IMG/VR virus record: IMGVR_UViG_3300025141_000752
Coordinates: 1-23,901 of that record
DNA from: a virus
Length of the DNA stretch: 23,901 nt
Direction: 5' to 3' (one strand)
Each line of letters starts with the position of its first letter. Within the stretch, counting starts at the first letter, position 1. Made by a program: the position numbers and the translations under genes. The notes beneath the pieces are model-generated. The model worked only from the letters and a program-made list of their open reading frames with translations, was not told the origin of the DNA and did not search any database. Positions 7,068 through 13,897 of this stretch are shown here, one piece after another.

Positions 7068-8669
7068 ATGCAATATCTCACCGAAAATAATTCAGAGGGT
7101 AATCCCCTCGTTCAAAAGTGGGAGCCTATTCTTGAGGGTATCGAAGATGCGTATACGCGTGAATCGACTGCAGTCCTTCTAGAGAACCAAGCTCGCAGTG
7201 TGCTAACCGATATTCAAAAGGAGCATGGCGAGTCAATTCTCTCAGAAACGACTTCGGTTGGTAACTTAGGTACCTTTCAAAAATTCGCTTTTCCACTTGT
7301 CCGCCGGGTCTTCCCGGAATTAATCGCTAACAAGATTGCAGGTGTACAGCCTATGCAAGGTCCTGTTTCTCAAGTCTTCTACCTAGGTAGTGACCGAGTT
7401 ACTAACCCTGCAGGTGGTGAAGGTAACACTATGTACAGCCGTTGGGACCTTACTTACGCAGGTAAAATTGCTGCTAACCAAGGTAACCTAGGCGCTCTTG
7501 ATGTAAGTACTGATGCTGCTGGCTGGGGTGGTAAAACCCTGTCTGGTCTGTCAGCTAATGCTTGGACTGATTCTAAGGATACTGTTGGAGGTTTCATTTC
7601 CAACTTCCCTAGTTCTGTTAACGAGGATTACTATGGCGCTAAATTCAATGTTTCAGCAGGTGAAAAACTTTCTGGTTCTGCGATTCCTCAAATTAACTTC
7701 CATATTGAACAACAGGCAGTTACGGCTCGTACCCGTAAGTTCCGTGCTCTTTGGACGTTGGAGGCTGCGCAAGACCTTCGTGCTTACCACAATCTTGACC
7801 TAGAGCGTGAACTTACTGACCTTCTTGGTAAGGAAGTTGCTCTTGAGATTGACCGTGAAATCATTGAAGATATTCGTAACCTAGCTTATGATTGGGGTGC
7901 AGGTACTGGAGGTATTAACTTCCGTGCTACTTTGGAACAGCCTAACGCTAACAACTTTGGTAGCGATGGGGTAGACTTTACTCCGGGTGCATTTGATTAC
8001 CAAATGCGTGGTGGTCCAGCAGGTCCTGTCTATGGTAACCAAGCTAATGGCTGGGATTCTACTGGCAAGTACCTTGGTTCAAACCCAGCAGGAACGTTGC
8101 AAAACGTATTCCTAGTGGATTTTGGTACCAGTGCTCTTGGACTAGCTCCTCGTCACGTAGGTGAAGTATATGCCAACTTGTTGGCTGCGATTCAATTCGC
8201 TTCGCAAGATATTTACAAGAGTACTTTGCGTGGCGCTGCTAACTGGATTGTTACTTCTCCATTCATTGCTGCTATCCTTTACTCAGCTTCTAAGCTGGAA
8301 GGTGGCGCACCGAAAGAGGAACTTGGTACACTTGGTGCCAATATCCAATACAAAGGTAAGTTCATGGGTCAGTTCGACGTTTACGTTGACCCGCTTTACC
8401 CAGATGATGAAATCATGTTGGGCTATAAGGGACAATCACCTATGGATGCAGGCTACTGCTATTGCCCGTATATTCCGCTCCAGATGTTACCAACCATCAC
8501 GGACCCAGAAACCTTCCAACCTAGAAAGGGCTTGCTCACTAGGTACGGTAAGGTCGGTATTGGACCTGAGTCCCGATTCTACCGAATCATCCGTATTATT
8601 GGTGCGAACAGCAACTACTTGCTAACTCCGTTCGCTAAGGCATCTTTGAATAGCCAAGTCGCTCCGTAA
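7068..8669 (+). CDS. 23: Major capsid protein, gp23-like
   Basis: This 533-residue protein (T4 gp23 has 521) has the family N-terminus, with an NPLVQKWEPILEG-like propeptide and then a conserved (M/L)VRR...P.LIA..I.GVQPM segment at about residues 77-98 (here LVRRVFPELIANKIAGVQPM). It folds as an HK97-type capsid subunit. The likely maturation cut is after Glu60 in ILSE-TTSVG, matching the gp21 Leu-x-Glu rule and the T4 site (FLTE-AEIGG after Glu65). AGGAG at 7051-7055 lies 12 bases before the ATG. A strong hairpin terminator follows the stop, separating high-level capsid transcription from the neck genes. Compared with its neighbours, the gene uses more Cys-poor, Gly/Ala-rich codons such as GGT and GCT, as expected for an abundant protein. 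Confidence 0.95.
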   Translation: MQYLTENNSEGNPLVQKWEPILEGIEDAYTRESTAVLLENQARSVLTDIQKEHGESILSETTSVGNLGTFQKFAFPLVRRVFPELIANKIAGVQPMQGPVSQVFYLGSDRVTNPAGGEGNTMYSRWDLTYAGKIAANQGNLGALDVSTDAAGWGGKTLSGLSANAWTDSKDTVGGFISNFPSSVNEDYYGAKFNVSAGEKLSGSAIPQINFHIEQQAVTARTRKFRALWTLEAAQDLRAYHNLDLERELTDLLGKEVALEIDREIIEDIRNLAYDWGAGTGGINFRATLEQPNANNFGSDGVDFTPGAFDYQMRGGPAGPVYGNQANGWDSTGKYLGSNPAGTLQNVFLVDFGTSALGLAPRHVGEVYANLLAAIQFASQDIYKSTLRGAANWIVTSPFIAAILYSASKLEGGAPKEELGTLGANIQYKGKFMGQFDVYVDPLYPDDEIMLGYKGQSPMDAGYCYCPYIPLQMLPTITDPETFQPRKGLLTRYGKVGIGPESRFYRIIRIIGANSNYLLTPFAKASLNSQVAP

Positions 8670-8692
8670 CGGATAACGATTAACTAATATTG

Positions 8693-8726
8693 AAGCCCGC
8701 TCTTTTTGAGCGGGCTTCTTCTTTTT
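8693..8726 (+). terminator. Rho-independent terminator after the capsid gene
   Basis: A perfect 10-base stem, AAGCCCGCTC (8693-8702) with GAGCGGGCTT (8708-8717), encloses a TTTTT loop and is followed by CTTCTTTTT. It lies 24 bases after the capsid stop, so it should end or attenuate the head operon transcript. Confidence 0.92.
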
Positions 8727-8732
8727 GTGCGG

Positions 8733-8747
8733 CTATATACAGTATAC
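8733..8747 (+). promoter_or_regulatory. Candidate late promoter core (ATATAC variant)
   Basis: CTATATACAGTATAC lies between the capsid terminator and the neck gene. Its CTATATA matches the elements at 3762 and 13148. The neck ATG follows only four bases after the end of this segment, with no Shine-Dalgarno, so a transcript started here would be nearly or fully leaderless. Being directly behind a strong terminator argues that a promoter must lie close by. Confidence 0.4.
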
Positions 8748-8751
8748 AACT

Positions 8752-9639
8752 ATGGCAAAGTACGTAACTCCCAATTCCTCCTACGGGTCTACCTTCGGTG
8801 TAAGAGTAGGAGACTCTCCCGGTGTAGCAGCTTCAGCTCTTACAACCTCTGGAAACGGCATCGATTATGATACCCTTAATCGTCGTAGGTTTACTGACAG
8901 GGTAGCTTTTAATGAGTTTTATACAATAATTAAAGATTCAGTAAGGGCTCGGCTTGGACATCCTGTAGTAAGAGTTGAACTCTCTGATTTTCAGCTTCTT
9001 ACTGCGATTGATGAAGCTATTTCCCGTCTAGACTATCATGCTCCTGATTGGTGTATTAACTACATGTCCTTTCAAACTCAAATAGGAGTAGGGCTTTATA
9101 AGTTACCTCGGTTTGTGCTCAATAACTTACAGTATGCGGCATATAAAAAGACCCTTTTAGCTGTAGCAGCTCAAGAAGGAAGTTTAGAATTTGATTTTTT
9201 TATTAAATATTTTCAAGAAAATTTCCTGTTTCAAGACTTTGGAGTATCCGATTTCTTCATCTTGCAAACCTCACTCAAAACAATGAGGAGAGTTTTAGGA
9301 AGGGAAGGGATGTTTAATGTAGTGAATGGAGAATACTTACAACTCTTCCCTGTTCCAACGGAAATTGCTGAGCAAGTAGTAGTTATTTTTAAAGCATTAA
9401 ATACACCTACCCTTCACCACTACTACATCAACTGGCTTCAAAGGTACGCTACTGCAATCTCTAAAGGAATCTTAGGACAAATCAGAGGGAAATACACAAC
9501 TTTGCCTTCTCCTGCCGGGGGGGCTCAACTAAATGGCGCTGCGTTAGTACAGGAATGTGAAGCAGAAAAAGCAACGCTACTGGACGAACTGCTACACGAA
9601 ATTGAAGAACCACCAGCAGCATTCACTACTTTTGGATAA
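8752..9639 (+). CDS. 13: Neck / head completion protein, gp13-like
   Basis: The ATG at 8752 (MAKYVTPN) is preferred over the in-frame TTG at 8725, which lies in the terminator T-run. The 295-residue protein has the layout of T4-type neck proteins: a variable Gly/Ser N-terminus, a helical section (about 45-85, with DFQLLTAIDEAISRLDYHAP), a beta-rich middle, and a C-terminal helix pair around ILGQIRGKY, a PAGGAQLNGAAL turn and ECEAEKATLLDEL. That last pattern is one I associate with gp13 of T4-like cyanophages. It would sit under the portal, closing the filled head and joining it to the tail. The stop overlaps the next start (TAATG). gp14-like or a generic head-tail adaptor are alternatives. 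Confidence 0.6.
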   Translation: MAKYVTPNSSYGSTFGVRVGDSPGVAASALTTSGNGIDYDTLNRRRFTDRVAFNEFYTIIKDSVRARLGHPVVRVELSDFQLLTAIDEAISRLDYHAPDWCINYMSFQTQIGVGLYKLPRFVLNNLQYAAYKKTLLAVAAQEGSLEFDFFIKYFQENFLFQDFGVSDFFILQTSLKTMRRVLGREGMFNVVNGEYLQLFPVPTEIAEQVVVIFKALNTPTLHHYYINWLQRYATAISKGILGQIRGKYTTLPSPAGGAQLNGAALVQECEAEKATLLDELLHEIEEPPAAFTTFG

Positions 9640-10403
9640 TGGAAACTGTTCTCTCAGGAAATCTCACCCCTCCTAACCCTCCTATGGGTCAGGAGATGGG
9701 AAACATTTTAAGTGGTTCAGGTAAACCTGTAAACCCTACCGCTAAATTGTATGCGGATTTGTATGCCGAGTTGAAATCCCGGGACAAAGATAACAATAAC
9801 AGGCTTAATTTTTACCGGGAATACACAGAGGGTATTATAACAAATCTTAAAGGGATGTCTATTGTAGATTCCCAAGGACGAGCCTTAGAAAATATTGAAG
9901 TGTTTTTTGGAAATCCAGAGAGAGCGGTTGCGAAGATAACAGAAACAAAAAACCTTAGGCTTCCCGTAGTTTCTCTCTCTATTGTTAACACACAGGAGGA
10001 TGTAAATCGTCGAAGACCTGATTTTAATGTTGTTATGGAGCGCCAATTTGATGCGATTACGCGAAGAGCAACTAGGGTGGTATCTTTAGCTCCCAAAGCT
10101 ATTAACCTTATGTATAGAATTAATCTGTGGGCAAAGTATATTGAAGACATTAATCAGCTTTCAGAACAGATTGAAAATAAATTCCGTCCCTCGCTCCCTA
10201 TAAGGACATCCTTCGGAAAAGATACCCCAGCCTTCATTGCTTATTCTACTGACCAATCTACCCTTACGGCAGGGGATAGACAAGATAGAATTGTTCAAAA
10301 GGCTTTTACGGTAAACGTAGAAGGTTATTTACCTCAACACAAATATCTCCTAGCTTCCAACGGAAAAATTAAAAGTCTTATCATCCCTACAGAACTTACC
10401 TAA
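9639..10403 (+). CDS. 15: Tail completion / sheath stabiliser protein, gp15-like
   Basis: This 254-residue protein matches T4 gp15 in several blocks from memory: LPVVSLSIVNTQEDVNRRRPDF against the T4 NSQEDV...LPRINL region, PKAINLMYRINLWAKYIEDI with NQLSEQIENKFRPS against the T4 PIKMIYELSIFTRYEDDMFQI...PYFQPH block, and a late FTVNVEGYLP strand against FEVNGWMYPP. gp15 caps the tube and sheath at the head-proximal end and makes the tail competent for head joining. A Pro/Gly-rich N-terminus of about 35 residues is extra. It is translationally coupled to the neck gene by a one-base overlap, and no separate Shine-Dalgarno is obvious. Confidence 0.75.
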   Translation: METVLSGNLTPPNPPMGQEMGNILSGSGKPVNPTAKLYADLYAELKSRDKDNNNRLNFYREYTEGIITNLKGMSIVDSQGRALENIEVFFGNPERAVAKITETKNLRLPVVSLSIVNTQEDVNRRRPDFNVVMERQFDAITRRATRVVSLAPKAINLMYRINLWAKYIEDINQLSEQIENKFRPSLPIRTSFGKDTPAFIAYSTDQSTLTAGDRQDRIVQKAFTVNVEGYLPQHKYLLASNGKIKSLIIPTELT

Positions 10404-10436
10404 AAAGTTTCCTATTAGTGCGGCGCAGACTTCTAA

Positions 10437-10448
10437 ATAAGATATAAG
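10437..10448 (+). promoter_or_regulatory. Candidate late promoter core, copy 2 of ATAAGATATAAG
   Basis: This is an exact 12-base copy of the element at 6409-6420, in the gap before the small protein and tail sheath. The following AAGGGA may serve as a weak ribosome binding site for the ATG at 10461. The flanking bases differ between the copies, so conservation is confined to the element. Confidence 0.45.
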
Positions 10449-10460
10449 GGAAAAGATATT

Positions 10461-10706
10461 ATGCCAAAGTCTTCAAGCACTAAATCAACTAAACAAGCTA
10501 CACCTGTAGCTTCAGTGGCTCCAAAAACACAAAGAATCTGTAATGTTTCGGGAAGTGGTTTTGAAGTTATTTTATCTATTGAGGGAGTTTGGGAGCATTT
10601 TTGGTTGAATGCAGGAGATGCAATTTCTGTACCTCGTGTACCTCTTTCCCCAACAGCAAATACTCTACTTCAAAATAAACTTATCGAAGTGAGTAATGAA
10701 AATTAG
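10461..10706 (+). CDS. Small unrecognised protein preceding the tail sheath
   Basis: This 81-residue protein has a Ser/Thr/Lys/Ala-rich, probably disordered N-terminus (residues 1-25), then a compact beta-like part with FEVILSIEGVWEHFWLNAGD and a final short helix (TANTLLQNKLIEV). It shares a transcript with the sheath gene: the sheath Shine-Dalgarno AGGAG begins inside its stop region at 10705. I do not recognise a family. Position before the sheath and the small beta domain would suit a minor virion or tail-assembly protein, but nothing in the residues proves it. Confidence 0.6.
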   Translation: MPKSSSTKSTKQATPVASVAPKTQRICNVSGSGFEVILSIEGVWEHFWLNAGDAISVPRVPLSPTANTLLQNKLIEVSNEN

Positions 10707-10716
10707 GAGAAAATAA

Positions 10717-13137
10717 ATGACAAGCTTCGTAAGTCCCGGCAATTATGTAATAGAAAAAGATTTTTCTGATTACATCCCTTCCCTCAACAGTACTGTTGTA
10801 GGGGTTCTCGGCTTTGGTTCCAAAGGTCCAGTAGACAAAGCAATCTTAGTAACTAATGCTGAGCAACTAGTTAATACTTTTGGAGACCCCAGAACTATTG
10901 TAGGTGGTCAAGGTATTTGGGGAGCTTATCAGATTCTTGAACGAACTAACTCCGTATATTTTGTTCGTGCTGCTGCCCAAACTCAAAGTGCTGCCAGTGT
11001 TAATGTCTCTGCCGGTACTCAACCAGCTGTATGGGTTTCTAGCTTGAGTGGTATTAATGAATCTGCGGGAGTCGGGGTTTCTTATGCCTTCCTTATTGAT
11101 GTTTGGAACCAAGATGGTACTAGAATTAATACCGATGGTACTCCATATGTTGTAGGAGTTCCGAGTAGCACCGACCAAGATACTACCATAGCTGCTCTTA
11201 ACAATACTGTTGCGACTTATCTAGATGCCGAAGCGCCATTCACTTTCGTTAGTGGTTCTCCTGGCAATACAGGCGCGTTTGTTTCTAAGTTTGCTGGTGC
11301 CGGTTCTTACATGAAAGTTCGTGGTTTTGCTAGTACTGCTAGTCACTTTAGCGCTTTAGGTCCTACGGGTCAATGTGCTGGAGGTGGCACTGGAGCCATC
11401 AATGGACCGAATGGGGTTGTAGCTGCTCCGGCTGTGAGTGATTTACGAAGTAACTCTGGATTCCTAGACCATGCATATGAACCTTTTGGTTCAGTGAGTG
11501 GCGCTGGAAAATCCGGAGGCTTGAGAATGTTTGGTACCCCAGGCGTTGATTACACCGCCATGGACCCAGTTGAATTTAGTTGGTTGCACGTCGAAGGCGG
11601 AGCTTCCGGAGTTCCTAACTCTGATGGAGACGCCTCAGGGTGGGTAGGGTCTGGTGTATACTCTTTGGGTAACGCTCTCGCTCCTACGTCAGCTACCGGA
11701 GGTACGATTAACCTCCAGTCACTACACCCAGGATTAGGTTATAATTACTCCTCTACTAATACCGGTACCGGAGTTGCTACGTATGGTTTAAGAGCCGCTG
11801 TATCTCAGAGGAGAGGTAAGGACAGTACGCTGGATATTCAAATGGATGGTGGAACGGCTGAAAGTAACCTAGTAGATTTTGTTAATGACCCAAACAGCAC
11901 TCTTTATGATGCTTTAGATGTTCTTAACACTAAGACATATGGAAACAATGAAACTTCCGACTTGTACTATGCAAGGTTTGCTTATATAGATTCTAACGAT
12001 TTCTATGCTGGCGCAGCAACTACTACAAGACCCACCACTTACAGCGGAACCTTTACCGCCGCTGCCCAAAACGGTGTAAGTTCTAACAGTTTCTACGATA
12101 ATTACACCGCAGGATTACGTAAGAATAATATAAATGGTGCGCAAACGCTTACTTACCCTAAGCTTATCGCCGGTAATATGGATTTTGTAAGTGGTATTAA
12201 TGGGGATGCTGGAAGCTATAACAATAGTGTAACTAACACTAACATTGTTCAAGCTCTTGTTGGAAGCCAAATTAACAGAAGTGGAATGCAAGCATTTAGA
12301 AATGATACTTTAAACCTTTCAATGTGTATCGTTCCTGGTATTACAACCCAGTCTGTGCAAAATAATTTGGTAACAGTTGCTGAACAAACAAACAACTTCC
12401 TAGCCGTTCTTTCTCCTCCAGTAGGACTTAAGACAGCTCAAGATGCAATTAACTGGCATAATGGAAAAGGAGATGGCAGAACCTCTGCTCTTAACTCCTC
12501 TTATGCTGCTTTATACTGGTCTTGGTTAAAAACTTTCAACATCTTTACTGCGACTGATGCGTACCTAGACCCTGGTGTTTACGCTATTCGTCAGATGGCA
12601 TACACTGATGAAGTTGCCGACCCTTGGTTTGCTCCTGCAGGTCTAAGACGAGGAAGACTTACCAAGCCTACTGACGTAGAAGTTCTGCTTACGCAAGGAG
12701 ATAGAGATTCTCTTTACGCAGGAGGCAATGTAATTAATCCAATTGTTTCTTTCCCACAAGAAGGCTTAGCTATCTTCGGACAAAGAACTACACAACGGGC
12801 AAGCACCGCTCTCGACAGAATTAATGTTAGACGATTGCTTATTCAAATCCGTAAGCAGGTTCTTGCTGGTACTCGTCGCTTTGTGTTTGAGCCTAACGAT
12901 GCTGTTACCCGTCAACAAATTGTAGATACCTTACAACCTACTTTACAAGACATCAAAGACCGTAGAGGATTGGATGCCTTTAAGGTTATCTGTGATGAAA
13001 CTACCAATACTCCTGCTCGCATAGACAGAAATGAGTTATGGTGCAAGATTATTGTTCAACCTACGAAGACTGCAGAAATCCTCGTATTTGAAATCAATGT
13101 AACTAGCCAGACAGGAGGTGTCGCAAGTGCTAGTTAA
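10717..13137 (+). CDS. 18: Contractile tail sheath protein, gp18-like
   Basis: This 806-residue protein begins with the sheath-type motif (SPGNYVIEKDFSDYIP...VVGVLGFGSKGPVDKAI, residues 5-43) and ends with the conserved sheath C-terminal domain: LDRINVRRLLIQIRKQV, a TRRFVFEPND turn, VTRQQIVDTLQPTLQDI, then FKVICDETTNTPARID. The N- and C-terminal arms interlink neighbouring subunits, and contraction drives the tube through the envelope. It is longer than T4 gp18 (659 residues); the extra length lies in the Gly/Ser-rich middle (about 100-420), normally the exposed domains. AGGAG at 10705-10709 sets the start. It is followed by the tube gene after 35 bases. Confidence 0.95.
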   Translation: MTSFVSPGNYVIEKDFSDYIPSLNSTVVGVLGFGSKGPVDKAILVTNAEQLVNTFGDPRTIVGGQGIWGAYQILERTNSVYFVRAAAQTQSAASVNVSAGTQPAVWVSSLSGINESAGVGVSYAFLIDVWNQDGTRINTDGTPYVVGVPSSTDQDTTIAALNNTVATYLDAEAPFTFVSGSPGNTGAFVSKFAGAGSYMKVRGFASTASHFSALGPTGQCAGGGTGAINGPNGVVAAPAVSDLRSNSGFLDHAYEPFGSVSGAGKSGGLRMFGTPGVDYTAMDPVEFSWLHVEGGASGVPNSDGDASGWVGSGVYSLGNALAPTSATGGTINLQSLHPGLGYNYSSTNTGTGVATYGLRAAVSQRRGKDSTLDIQMDGGTAESNLVDFVNDPNSTLYDALDVLNTKTYGNNETSDLYYARFAYIDSNDFYAGAATTTRPTTYSGTFTAAAQNGVSSNSFYDNYTAGLRKNNINGAQTLTYPKLIAGNMDFVSGINGDAGSYNNSVTNTNIVQALVGSQINRSGMQAFRNDTLNLSMCIVPGITTQSVQNNLVTVAEQTNNFLAVLSPPVGLKTAQDAINWHNGKGDGRTSALNSSYAALYWSWLKTFNIFTATDAYLDPGVYAIRQMAYTDEVADPWFAPAGLRRGRLTKPTDVEVLLTQGDRDSLYAGGNVINPIVSFPQEGLAIFGQRTTQRASTALDRINVRRLLIQIRKQVLAGTRRFVFEPNDAVTRQQIVDTLQPTLQDIKDRRGLDAFKVICDETTNTPARIDRNELWCKIIVQPTKTAEILVFEINVTSQTGGVASAS

Positions 13138-13147
13138 GCAAAACAGA

Positions 13148-13160
13148 CTATATAACATAG
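13148..13160 (+). promoter_or_regulatory. Candidate late promoter core (ATATAA type) before the tail tube
   Basis: CTATATAACATAG lies between sheath and tube. The shared ATATAA core ends only three bases before the tube gene's AGGAG (13159-13163). A T4-like start site about six bases downstream of the element would remove that Shine-Dalgarno from the transcript. Either it is not a promoter of that kind or the tube is mainly translated from the longer sheath transcript. Confidence 0.3.
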
Positions 13161-13172
13161 GAGATAAATTAA

Positions 13173-13835
13173 ATGGCATTTAACGTAGAAGCAGTCGATG
13201 AGTTCTGGAAACAAAGTACCCGAGAACTAGATATTAATGTTACGGATGGACATAAAATAACCCACATGTACGACTCGTTTAGAGCGTATGGATGGCTTGT
13301 TAGAATCCCGGGCATATCTAATATTCTTGGAGATGCGGAGAGTTTTTATAACTTTACTGACCAAAATGATATACTTAGCTTAGCAGCTAGGAGAGTAACA
13401 GGTTTATCCTATAATGTAGAAGTTATCGACGTTAACAAAGTTAACGATAGGTTCTACTACCCAGGACGCCCTGCTACCCAAACGGCAACTATTTCTTTTG
13501 ATAATATGATTAAGGGAGATACTGCGAAATTACTATACGCTTGGATGCGTACCACATATGACCCTATCTTTGGTACTCACTCTAATCCCGTAATTGCAGG
13601 TAGCCAATTCAAAAGAACTATGGAGGTTGTGCAGTTAGATGCTCAACGTAATCCTAAACTTGTTGCTAAACTTTACGGAGCGTTCCCTATTAAGTGGTCG
13701 ATTGGCGAGCTGTCATATGGTACTAATGATTTTGCTACCATTGACGTAGAAGTTAAGTATGATTTTATTGTACAATATAAAACTACTGACTCGTCTTTTG
13801 AAAACTTTCTAGGCAGCATTATTCCGGGAGTATAA
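13173..13835 (+). CDS. 19: Tail tube protein, gp19-like
   Basis: This 220-residue protein follows the sheath directly, as in T4. It shows the T4-type tube pattern: RAYGWLVRIPGI near residues 28-48, FYNFTDQNDILSLAARRV, a GRPATQTATISFDN strand and loop (about 98-110), LLYAWMRTTYDP, and a final domain with AFPIKWSIGELSYGTNDFATIDVEVKYD. Hexameric rings of this protein stack to form the tube and template sheath polymerisation. T4 gp19 has 163 residues, so about 55 are extra. AGGAG at 13159-13163 lies nine bases upstream of the ATG. A hairpin follows the stop. Confidence 0.9.
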   Translation: MAFNVEAVDEFWKQSTRELDINVTDGHKITHMYDSFRAYGWLVRIPGISNILGDAESFYNFTDQNDILSLAARRVTGLSYNVEVIDVNKVNDRFYYPGRPATQTATISFDNMIKGDTAKLLYAWMRTTYDPIFGTHSNPVIAGSQFKRTMEVVQLDAQRNPKLVAKLYGAFPIKWSIGELSYGTNDFATIDVEVKYDFIVQYKTTDSSFENFLGSIIPGV

Positions 13836-13856
13836 ACAAATAAATAAAGTTCAGAA

Positions 13857-13888
13857 AAAGGCTTCCTATCTTTGGGTGGGGAGCCTTT
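13857..13888 (+). terminator. Hairpin terminator after the tail tube gene
   Basis: AAAGGCTTCC (13857-13866) pairs with GGGAGCCTTT (13879-13888) across a 12-base loop, with one G-T pair. Only a short T-containing tail (TTTAATATT) follows, so termination is probably partial. It separates the tail operon from the large gene starting at 13898. Confidence 0.6.
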
Positions 13889-13897
13889 AATATTCCC

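Noticed and set aside
8725-8751. TTG start for the neck protein
   Set aside because: It lies in the T-run of the capsid terminator and adds nine unlikely residues; the ATG at 8752 begins a natural N-terminus.
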